DNA from: Blasia pusilla
Taxonomy: Eukaryota; Marchantiophyta; Marchantiopsida; Blasiales
Reading direction: 5' to 3'
Assembly (NCBI GenBank): GCA_050084515.1
Contig: CM114272.1
Span: 4,588,001 to 4,652,000, forward strand
Length of the DNA stretch: 64,000 nt
How positions within the stretch are numbered: the stretch's first letter is position 1; each line of letters opens with the position of its first letter. Shown piece after piece: positions 51,201 to 59,899 of the stretch. The position numbers and the translations under genes are program-made. The notes under the pieces were generated by a model. The model had not been told where the DNA came from. It worked only from the letters and a program-made list of their open reading frames with translations, and ran no database searches.

Positions 51201-52310
51201 GCTTTGAACCCGGAGAGTTTCTGTAGACCTCGGCAACTTTCTTCGCCACATCCTCCTTGATTTGTCTCTGAATTGCATCGGTCAAAGGATGAGTGTGGGA
51301 GCCAACATGAACTGCCAGCCTTGTGAACTCTGACGTGGAGCCCAAGTCGTGGACAATGAAAAATATGTATGCAGGACACGCTCGAACGCAGAAGGGCGAT
51401 GCCGGACAATGAGGACATCGATGGCCTCCCGGCGGTATGGTGGCACCGACCTCGTATGGAGTTTTTGCATTCTTGGGGGGGAATTGTGACCAATTGACTC
51501 CCCGTTGCGCTCTAGATACGGGGATGCTAGACTTCTACACTCCAAGGCTCCCACGCATTGGCGGCGGGAGACAATCCAAGGACCATCTGGAATTGAAGCA
51601 CTAGTCCGTTGAAGCCTGCACCATCGATGACAATCAGACTTTCTGTCCATACCCTTCAGGCGTCCTCCATCTTTCTTTTTAGTAGGAGCAGCAAGTGGAG
51701 GCAACTCAAAAATGCAATTACCATCGTACGTGGGCGGCATCTCGTCGACAAGAATGTGCTTGAACATTTTCAAGGCCAGAGAAGAAAGCAAACTATTGCT
51801 TGATACTCGCAAGAGGAACGAGTAGGCAGACATAGGGCCCGGTTGGTGTCCGACAGATCCACTCAGGTTGATAACATCCGGAATCTCTTCAGGAAGAACA
51901 ACATTGATACAAGCGTGTGAAGTTGGAGTCAAAGCCGGATGTACTGAGCTAGGAGTTGCAAACGTAGAGCTCGGAGCACTAGGAAATTCTCCACCGTCTA
52001 CTTGGGAAACATACGAATTCAGGGGCAGGCCGTAAACTCTATATTGGCCATTTGCTACACGTAGGAGATTCCATACTTTACGGTCTGCAGTCACTGGCTG
52101 GACTGTCTCACCTATTATGTCTTCTGTACCGTCCACCATAACATCTTTGGATACAAAGATGGTTCCAATTTGGAGAAGAAATCGAACTAAGAGAAAATTT
52201 TCATCCACTGCTATGAAAGACTCACGAGCTTGCGGTCGAATGATTTCTGATTGAGGAAGGGCCGCCAAATGACTGCCACAAGTGAGCTTCACATAATTAT
52301 CTATTCCCAG
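48260..52310 (-). pseudogene. MULE-like transposase with zinc finger and SWIM (element 2)
   Basis: Read from 52,300 downward. An N-terminal region (51,480-52,292) starts LGIDNYVKLTCGSHL and includes QCVGALECRSLASPY. A frame change leads to CPAYIFFIVHDLG and HVGSHTHPL (about 51,290-51,400), a C2/HxH finger of the FLYWCH/WRKY-like type common in MULE transposases. Further on, IYGFMADNAQPGWIAIREVF (about 50,600-50,660) carries the probable second catalytic Asp, and DAFHWQQSVIRYTK (50,527-50,571) the following HxxQ region. WWRKHAIEGKYKDLCSWLSW precedes a GTGAGT donor at 50,313. The acceptor is at 49,762. A second Cys-rich region (YFFCPNESC, near 48,900) and a SWIM finger, CSCDDFVQRE...FPCKHMYY (48,360-48,447), close the gene. 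The first catalytic Asp was not identified. Frameshifts make it inactive. Confidence 0.6.
49762..50313 (-). repeat. Palindromic-repeat cluster A, in transposase intron
   Basis: About seven copies of the palindrome (near 49,818, 49,873, 49,920, 49,975, 50,020, 50,076, 50,143) in an intron bounded by GTGAGT at 50,313 and GTTGCAG at 49,762 on the minus strand. Copies here are more diverged than in clusters C and D. Units of about 50-60 bp share flanks such as GGCATCCCATGAACGACTC, so the array grew by tandem duplication. Confidence 0.8.
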
Positions 52311-52604
52311 AAATTTCGTACGGGAGGAGGGTGAGAATGAGAAAGAGAATCAGAATGAGAATGAGAATTTTTTAATTTAAAGTGAATAGGAAAAAAGATA
52401 CTCCTGACAGATTTTTATTGACAAGATGAAGTTTAGTATGTGACATTGTCTGAGACAATGGATCCAATTCTGTTGCAACAGATTCAATTCTGTTGCAATG
52501 TGTTACCTGATTTGGGAAGTAGAGACCTGCGTTGCAAAGCACACTTCATTTTGTTGGAACTCGTCGGAGTCCTGGTAACTCAACAATTAACCCAAGCTAA
52601 GCGA

Positions 52605-53045
52605 AACCTGCAACCCGTCGGCTTCGGACGGGTTGCACGCTTCTGCCTTACCTTCAAACGCAAACATGGTCGAAGCTGGCAACCTGTCGCACTCCGACGA
52701 GTTGCTCGAATACCGCTCCTTGCCCGAAGATGCCGGGGGCTTGCAACCCGTCGGCATCAGACGGATTGCCCAATTATCTCACGGTGTAACACTTACATGA
52801 AGGAAGCGTGCAAACTATCTGTTCCCTATGAGTTCCACGGGTGCCGCACCTATTTGCCCAAAGACGGCGAGGCGTGCAACCCGTCGCCCTCCGATGGGTT
52901 GCGCAAGAGCCTCGCCTTGTTTCGCTTACATGAAGGAAGCGTGCAACTTGTCGGACTCCGACGAGTTGCGCGGGAAGCCTGCGTTGTTAACCCTTGACAA
53001 GGGAAGCGTGCAACCCAACGGTCTCCGACAAAAGCTCTCGCAAAC
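52605..53045. repeat. Palindromic-repeat cluster B
   Basis: Six copies near 52,610, 52,680, 52,743, 52,876, 52,943 and 53,009. Half-sites are GCAACCCGTCGG and its inverted partner. They lie immediately before the splice acceptor CATCTCCAG at 53,100, probably within the first intron of the ParB-methyltransferase gene. Confidence 0.8.
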
Positions 53046-53678
53046 AAGTCTAGGAGCTTCACTCCGAAGTCCATTAGGACTCCTGCGTAAGCATCTCCAG
53101 GGCCTCGTTCGGCAAATGAAATTAGGCAGCAAGAAATTGAGGAGCGGGAAAGGGAAGCGGAGATGCACAACCAAGAGCTTCTTGCGAGACGTGTTCAAGA
53201 GTCGCTCGATAGATAGAACGCAGAGGCTGAGACGTCGCAGGCCTTGAAGAAAAGGATCGCCGACAAAAAGAGAGAAAAGAAGCGTCTGGACGCGTCGGTG
53301 AGGAGAGCATAATTGGCTAAAGCGAGGAGGGAAAAAGAGATAGCCATTGACGACAGCCCTGCCCGTCCAACCGAAAGTGTTGAGATGCGGGAAATGTCCC
53401 CGATAAAGTCCGGGGACACAATCAACAAAGCGGAAACGCCATAAGTTCAAATCACGGACGATGAGGTAATGAGGACCGCCAGCGTGGACATGCTGGACAT
53501 TGCCGAAGAAGCCGGAGAGCGGTCATTCTCATCTCCAAGCCCGGCAGAAGACATCGACCTTTATCGGATCGACGGGTTCCCAGTTGATTTGCCAGCTGTT
53601 GTCTCAGACAAGTTGGCTGGTCAAGAAACCGACCCAATTTTCGAGCGGATAAGAGAGGATCTGGGTTTTTTGAATTAT

Positions 53679-53750
53679 GTGAATTGCAATTCATTGGGAA
53701 TTCAGTGTAGCTTATTGATCTTGTCCCGATTCTGACAAGTGGTAAAGCAG
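53679..53750 (+). other. Short intron of ParB-methyltransferase gene
   Basis: A 72-bp intron begins GTGAAT and ends AAAGCAG. Its removal joins DLGFLNY to MALMEGHNAPRIPLCR in phase 0. It contains in-frame stops, so the protein needs it removed. It has no palindromic repeat, unlike the long introns. Confidence 0.5.
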
Positions 53751-54211
53751 ATGGCATTAATGGAGGGCCACAACGCCCCGAGGATTCCACTCTGCCGATT
53801 GCGGACAATGGAATACGTCCGCAAAATTCAGTCCTACGAGGACATTGCGAAGCTTAAACAATCAGCGGCGATAGCATCCTACGTCGACAACTTTCCTCCC
53901 TTCTATGTTCAGCCTAACAACGAGCATGGAACCCAAGCCCTGGTTACGGAGGAGGACTTGGATAAGCTCGACACATTCTGGAGGATGAGAGACCAGGATT
54001 TCAGAAGGCAAGTAGAGGGCACGGAATTGAGCTGGATGAGGAATCTGTATTTCTTCATCTAGGATGGAAATCACAGGTTCATGGCGTGGACCAAGTTTGC
54101 AGAGGAGCGGCCCAACTCCTTGGAGGCACATTTTTGCGTGAAGCCAGTGGTCCTTCATCCATTCCCTCATCACATGGCGACGGTGGAGATGGCAATGTAT
54201 ACCATGAACAC

Positions 54212-55001
54212 GTAAGTATCTTCTTGCTGCAAACCGTAAGACTCCGACAAGTTGTTTGGGTCGGCACTGTTGTTGGGATGCTTTTGGCCAAACGCAACTC
54301 GTCGGACTCTGACGAGTTGCTCGATTGATGAATGGGTTAGGTTATTTTTTGCCGAAAGCAACTTGCCAGACTCCGACGAGTTGCTCGACTCGACGCCTTT
54401 TCAGGATGTTTTTTGAAGAATGCAACTTGTCGGACTCCGACGAGTTGTTCGACTGACCACAGCTCTAATAAGTTTTTGGCCCAAAGCAACCCGTCGGAGT
54501 CTGACGGGTTGCTCGACTCGCCGCCTTTTCAGGTTTTTTTTTTAAGAAAGCAACTCGTCGGACTCCGACGAGTTGTTCGACTAACCGCAGGTTTAATATG
54601 TTTTTGGCCCAAAGCAAGCCGTCGGAGTCCGACGGCTTGCTTGACTCGAAACTATTTTTGGCCGAAATCAACTCGTCGGAGTCTGAAGGGTTGCATTTGG
54701 AAGTTGGTTTAGCAAATTTTGCGTCAAATTGCAAGTTTCCATTCAATTGCGCAACCTGTCGGACTCCGACGGGTTGCTATATTCACGTTTGATACGGACT
54801 ATCTGACAACCTGTCAGAGTCCGACGGGTTGAAACCAGGCATTCACAAATGTGAATGCAATCCGTCGGACTCCGACGGGTTGCATCATTTAGCTCGTTGC
54901 TAGAATCCGACCTTGAGCTGTGACGACCCGTCGGAGTCCGACGAGTTGCAGGAACCCATGTAACTTACAAATTTTCTGACGGGTTGAGTTTGGATGTGCA
55001 G
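54212..55001 (+). repeat. Palindromic-repeat cluster C, in methyltransferase intron
   Basis: The intron runs from a strong donor (AC|GTAAGT) to an acceptor (GATGTGCAG), joining MYTMNT to IVSEGNVTHHW in frame. It contains twelve palindromes (about 54,230; 54,292; 54,357; 54,420; 54,486; 54,550; 54,614; 54,667; 54,751; 54,808; 54,859; 54,923), mostly 62-66 bp apart. Copies at 54,550 (half CAACTCGTCGGA) and 54,614 (half CAAGCCGTCGGA) have matching changes in the opposite half, so they remain almost perfect (54,550) or perfect (54,614) palindromes. Confidence 0.9.
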
Positions 55002-57027
55002 GATTGTATCGGAGGGGAATGTCACCCACCATTGGATCCAAGATTGCGATCGGGTGAAGAAGGTGCTTACGACGCACCCGGGAGAGTACAAGGGGTTCTT
55101 GGGCGACGCCCTGGTAAATCAGATGCTTGCAAAGGGTGCACAGATAAAAAAGAAAACTTGGGCAAATAAGTTTATTTCCCAAGATGCAGCCGTAACCATC
55201 CTTTGCTGGTCGAAGATACAGGCCGCGAAGAAGAGCGCTGCATTGGAACTGGAGCGGAGGGAGAAAGTATCTCGATCTGAGCACGCGAAATTCATCCAAG
55301 CTGTAGTATTTGCAGCCACGAAATACACGGCGAGCAAGATGCAGCGATACATCAGCATTCTCAACCCCGAACTTGGTCCGGAGTTTAACAAGGAGTTGAA
55401 GGCGATTATCAAGCGCCAGCGGAAAAGGGATGAAGATCCGCAAGGTCGGATTGGGGAGAAAGTGTCCCTGGATCGCGTGCATCGGTTTGCGTTGTCCGGC
55501 ATAAGCGAGTTTAGGAGGATCCGACTGATGGAAATCAATCGCGAGGGCACAGAGGCTGAGAAGAGGGCGGCACACCATCCTCCGGGTGTGTCCGATCCAG
55601 TGATCTCCCACAGGCTACGCGAATGGTCGTTCTGGGACGCGTTGCGGGTTATCGGGAAGTCCGTGATAGACAGTCTGCAAGCAGAGCTCAAAAGATTAGA
55701 GCCCATTCTGGATGAAGCAAACCTGGAAAGTTCTGTAGATTTCGAGGTTTGGCTCGACGACATCCGGGACAAGCCAATAAAAAACCCAGGATTCAAGACA
55801 ATGTTCAAGGTTTGCGTCCTCCCTTAGGCAGAGCTTGACGAAGAAATCGAGGGGAACAAACAGGATCAAGCAAAGAAGAAGCAAGATCTACAGGAGCAGA
55901 CGGCCGATTCAGCTCGAGTAAAAGCTGCCCAACAGATGGTCTTTAGGTACCTCGTCCACTGTAAGAATGCACGTACCTGGGGAAAATTACCGGCAGCCTT
56001 GAAATTGTGGGCTTTGCCGCCTGATGGAGAGACATTCTCCATGAACGACATGGAGATGGGGCAGCACATGTCCGATTGGGAGGTGGAGAATTGCCCCATT
56101 TGGCTTGACTTCAACGACCCTGAAGACATCACCGATAAGGATTTACGAGTAATTCATGATGCAGTGGCCTCTGGACAAGACGACATCCCCAATTTTGTGC
56201 AGCCTGAAGACTTCTTTAGAGGAGATGCGGAAGAGCAAGCCCACGAGACAGTTGAGTTGGCTTCCAAGGTCCGCACAGCCAAAGACAAATCCACAGCGGG
56301 TCTCAAAGGCAAGGCGAGGGGAGGGAAGAATTTTGAGGCCGAGTCCTCCCAAGGAGAGGTTGAAGATTCAAGGCCAGAGGCGGAATCGTCTGGGCGAGCG
56401 GGGAGAGAGGGTTGGACCAGGTCCTTGGCGAAAAAAACCCCACCAGAGTCTGAGGTCATAGAGACCCCGACAAGCCGTCCGCAGACTCGGGAGAAGCGGA
56501 AGCGAGAGATGCCAGTGTTGTCCCAAGGAGAATACAGTCCATCATCCTTGGGAAGACACGGACAAACAACGACCCGGACAAGCGTCCTCCTTTAGTTCAC
56601 TCCTTTCTTTGGATGAGTGAAAAGCTTGATTCTCAGCGTCGACACCAGCCATTGATAAATTGACAACGTTGGGACGGAAGCTCCAACGAAACGGGCACGC
56701 TTTCTAGACGGTGAATGGAGTGGTCGAAGAGGTTGCGGTGGATCTCTTGATTGCTGATCTGCCCTCGGGGTTGCGACTGTGGGGCGAGAATCCGTCGGAC
56801 GGGGTACCTGACTGGAATGTGCCGTTCTCTTATGACCAAATCGCGCTATTGTTCTCCTTTGCAGACGCCTATCTGAGTGACAGGGCTGATTCTAAGTGTT
56901 GACTGGAGGGAGCGAGGACGAGCTCTTCAACCTCCAGTGCGTCAAGAGGTCGCTAAAGTGGAGGATGGCGCAATCGTGGATCATAAAAAATGAGTACCCA
57001 CTCCAATCCGTGACGAGTCAGATTCGG

Positions 57028-57570
57028 GTAAGGCTCAATTCCTGTAGTAAAATCTCAAATATATTTTCAAATTCCGGTAAGGCTCAATGCGTGTGAATTT
57101 CAGATAGATTATCTCCGTTGTTTTTGTCCGTGAGCAACCCATCGCCTTCCGACGGGTTGCTCACGGACAAAAACTCATGGGCTGGCTTAGAGCAGCCCAT
57201 GCTCGGCTAAGAGCAACCCGTCGGTTTCCGACGGGTTGCATCTTTCCCAGAAACACGAAAAACCGTGGTGTACCTGCAACCCGTCGGAACCCGACGGGTT
57301 GTAGTTGCTTTTGGTTTTTCCGTGTGTTTCGAAAAGCTGCAACCCGTCGGAAAGCGACAGGTTGCTCTCAGCCGAGCATGGGCTGCTCTAGGCCAGCAAT
57401 CCGTCGCCTTCTGACGGGTTGGTCAGGGACAAAACAACCCGTCGGACTCTAACAGGTCGATCCAAAGTTAGTAATTGAAAAAAGTTATCTAGGGTCAAGC
57501 CGAGTTCTTTGGTGACGTGTTGCACATTATGCCAACTTGCTGATATTGTTTCCAACGTGCTTCTTTATAG
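57028..57570 (+). repeat. Palindromic-repeat cluster D: intron that is itself a large palindrome
   Basis: The intron between GTAAGG (57,028) and TTCTTTATAG (57,570) joins VTSQIR to MDHSYIYCF in phase 0. It holds six repeat copies (57,131; 57,213; 57,275; 57,338; 57,393; 57,434). The flanks are also inverted around the copy at 57,275: AGAGCAGCCCATGCTCGGCT (57,190) pairs with AGCCGAGCATGGGCTGCTCT (57,371). The stretch 57,120-57,440 is therefore one imperfect palindrome of about 320 bp. Confidence 0.85.
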
Positions 57571-57840
57571 ATGGACCACTCCTACATTTATTGCTTCGTT
57601 TGGCCCGAGCATAATTTCCACGTGTTCAAGATCCAGGATCCTGTGGATCCATGCTCAGATGGGTACAGCTTAGATAGTTTGTATAATTCCCCCACGAGAA
57701 TTTACATGCAAGACGGTACCCCACTTCTGGGAGGAAGGGAAAAGTCGCCGGCCCTTATGCAAACGATCATCGAGCTCTGCTCAAGGCCGGGTGACTTGGT
57801 GTTCGACTTAGTGGGACTTTCAGGGGCAAGTATCAAAGGC

Positions 57841-57874
57841 GCCTGGCAGAGTGGCAGGCGCCACTCTGCCAGGC
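57841..57874. repeat. 15-bp perfect inverted repeat inside methyltransferase exon
   Basis: GCCTGGCAGAGTGGC (57,841-57,855) and its exact complement (57,860-57,874) flank a 4-base loop. It lies just after motif I and exactly where the reading frame shifts from GAWQSGRR to GTNYLEGRQELFDLC. It may be a templated mutation or a small insertion. Confidence 0.75.
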
Positions 57875-58194
57875 ACGAACTACCTCGAGGGAAGGCAGGA
57901 ACTGTTTGACCTTTGCAAGGAGGCAAAGGCAGAATACGAAGGGCTCGTTGGGGCATACAACTCTCCACCGAAGCCGAGAGCTCCGGTTCCAGACCCACCA
58001 TTGGTAGTGACTCCATCGTCACTTCCAACGATTCCAAAAATCGGGAGGGCAAGGCCGAAAGTAATTTTGCAAGAGCTCTCGGACGATGATGAATGAGTTC
58101 AAAAAACTCAAGGACCCAGCTTAACTGCAGCGTTTGGATTCCCTTGAGCTCAAAGAACTCAAGGGAGTTATTTGATGATGAGGCAAAAGATTTC

Positions 58195-59260
58195 ATAAAA
58201 TAGATCAAATGTACAGTTCCGAGCTTTTTTCGAATGATATAAAGGAGACGATTTTTTCGAACGATGGTGGTGCTTGTAAAATTTTGCTGAACATTTTTTA
58301 TGTCAGACTTCTATTTTGCAACCCGTCGGATTTCTCCTGCTTGCAACTTTTCACTTTTTGACGACAAAGCACCTTTTTACCACTTCCAGGCAACTGTCGG
58401 ATTCTGACAGGTTGCTTGATCGGACTCTTTCCCTGTTGGTCCAACTTAAGAGGCAGTCTGGCGGGCTTCTTCCCTTGGCACCTTCCCCTCAACTCGTAAA
58501 GGCACGCGAAGGCTTCTTTTCTTCTCTCAGACGTGTTGTATTCCTACTACCTGTGCGATTTGCCATAATGGTATTACCAAGGACGGAGCACATATTGATA
58601 TTGGATGGGTGTCACATTGCAGAGCGTACAAGGTATACTGCCGAGGAAGGCGGTGGGACTCAAATCAGGTTACGTGGACTGTTATGGCGTACCTAGGGGG
58701 GGGCCAAGGCTCTCGAATTCACCAACATTTTCGATCCCCGTCTACAATCGGCCAGAGGAGCCACCTGTATCCCAGGACATTCCTTTTGTATTGTCACCGA
58801 GGAGAGTTAGGAGTAAATTTGTAGATGACGAGGCTGAAGTAATCATAGACTAGGTCAAATGTACATTTCTGAGGTTCCTTTGGAGGAAGTAAAGGTCGAG
58901 ATTTTTTCAACCGACAATGGTGTTTGTAAAAGTTTGTTGGAAATTTTTTTGGGACTAGTGCATTGTGTTATTTTAGCTACTCGGAATTACAATTTTGCAA
59001 CCCGTATGATTCCGATGGGTTGCAACTTTGAGCTTTTTGCCCACTGCAACTTTTTAACCATTTCCAGGCAAGCTCTTGGATTCCGATAGGTTGGCTGCTT
59101 GAGTGATCGGACTCTTTCCCTGTGAGACCAACTTCTGACGCATTGTGGCGGGCTTCTTAACTTTTGGCTCGTTCCCCTACATTCGTCAAACCAGTTGTAG
59201 GCTTCTTTTCTTGTCTAAGATGTGCACGATTCCTACTACATGTTGGATTGCCATTTCGGA
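58195..59260. repeat. Duplicated terminal segment of element 2
   Basis: The segment 58,200-58,570 (starting ATCAAATGTACA) recurs at about 58,855-59,260 (GTCAAATGTACA). Shared phrases include GATCGGACTCTTTCCCTGT and AGGCTTCTTTTCTT in the same order, about 655 bp apart. Each contains two palindrome copies (58,317 and 58,390; 59,000 and about 59,067). Between them, a frame 58,605-58,853 ends with PVYNRPEEPPVSQDIPFVLS and EVIID, similar in character to the C-terminal tail at 58,000-58,096. Confidence 0.65.
58605..58853 (+). pseudogene. Possible duplicate C-terminal exon of element 2 gene
   Basis: An 82-codon frame with a Pro-rich tail, RPEEPPVSQDIPFVLSPRRV, and acidic end DDEAEVIID. The first copy ends with a Pro-rich tail and ELSDDDE. 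No enzyme motif is present. It may be an alternative last exon or the tail of a second, truncated copy of the element end. Confidence 0.3.
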
Positions 59261-59890
59261 TTCCCAACCTGTTAGATTTTCGTGGGTGCAGGGTGGAAGA
59301 AAATCACTTCTAAAAATCTTTCCTTTCTTATGGTGAGCTTTCTTACGGGTTGGGAGGGGTGCAACTTCTCGGTTTCTCAGCTTGAGGATCTGAATGAAGG
59401 GACATCAGTTCCTCTTTACTCCAGAAAGCTAAAAATCTTTTGGTTCAATTATCCTCTCATGTGTTCACATTTCACAAAGTTGGTCTTGAGCAGACACCAT
59501 TCATAACCAGCAGAAAGTTTGTTATGGGGCAATTCAGGGGAGGCCATGATGCAGGCGACAATCCCTGCAAAAAGAGAGGTTGGCATCCGCGTGGTCCTCC
59601 AACAAAAATACCCATGGGCACTGCTTTTTGTAGACCAAGACAAGTAATGTTAAGAAACTTAGGCTCTCATGGAGAGTGATGGAAAAATGTTTGTAGTGGT
59701 CTTATGATGTCTACTTTTTTTTCGCCCCCTGGAAAAAGGAGGTTTCTTTAGGCCCGAATGTGGATCACTACCTACTCTCTTCTAAAGATTTCATGAATTT
59801 GAAAGCAAACAAAAATTTGAAATATGTCCAAAAGTTTTGAAGAGAGGAGGCGGATCTGGCCCTTTTTTTTCAAGAGAGACTCTCCTACGC
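59260..59890. other. Right flank of element 2, no gene recognised
   Basis: No frame matches a known protein. A repeated phrase TACGCGGATCTT (59,886 and 59,931) lies at the point where Gypsy sequence resumes and could relate to the insertion edge. Confidence 0.35.
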
Positions 59891-59899
59891 GGATCTTTG

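Larger units (their letters stand above)
53101..58096 (+). pseudogene. ParB-like / amino-methyltransferase fusion gene
   Basis: Exons are 53,101-53,678; 53,751-54,211; 55,002-57,027; and 57,571-58,096, about 1,200 codons. Introns end in GT-AG and join in frame (an upstream first exon is not fixed). N-terminus: charged coiled coil (RQQEIEEREREAEMHNQE). Exon 2: ParB-like region, IPLCRLRTMEYVRKIQ to DGNHRFMAWTKFAEERP (about 54,063). Exon 3: unknown helical region and Ser/Glu/Arg-rich linker, then VDLLIADLPSGLRLWGE (56,738-56,788), the place of motif IV (DPPY-like), and FADAYLSD...VLTGGSEDEL. Exon 4: EKSPALMQTIIELC and SRPGDLVFDLVGLSGAS, motifs X and I, then NYLEGRQELFDLCKEAK. This order (IV before I) is that of beta-class N4/N6 amino-methyltransferases. 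In-frame stops are at 53,214, 53,310, 53,442, 54,060 and 55,825; frame changes are near 56,600, 56,890 and 57,860. Motif IV is DLPS, so catalysis is doubtful in this copy. Confidence 0.55.
47872..59890. mobile_element. Composite DNA transposon: MULE-like transposase + ParB-methyltransferase (element 2)
   Basis: This block lies between two parts of a Gypsy polyprotein. It carries a minus-strand transposase gene (48,260-52,300) and a divergent plus-strand gene with ParB-like and DNA methyltransferase domains (53,101-58,096). A 27-bp palindromic repeat is found in introns of both genes and near the right end, and is not noticed elsewhere in the window. Shared repeats bind the two genes into one unit. 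Terminal inverted repeats and target duplication were not identified, so both edges are approximate. A few dozen gag residues seem to be missing between the Gypsy parts, which weakens the simple-insertion reading. Confidence 0.5.

Noticed and set aside
52440-52997. 185-codon plus-strand frame beginning MTLSETMDPILLQ
   Set aside because: It runs through repeat cluster B, and its peptide repeats come from the palindromes; it could contain a first exon but this could not be shown.
54225-54960. Regularly spaced palindromic repeats resembling a CRISPR array
   Set aside because: The spacers are themselves similar (shared text around CTCGACTCGCCGCCTTTTCAG), repeats vary and lie in a eukaryotic intron, and no cas-type gene is near.
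54889-55611. 240-codon minus-strand frame
   Set aside because: Also antisense to the same exon and running through palindromic intron sequence.
55119-55808. 229-codon minus-strand frame
   Set aside because: It is the antisense shadow of the third methyltransferase exon, whose sense frame is confirmed by in-frame splicing.
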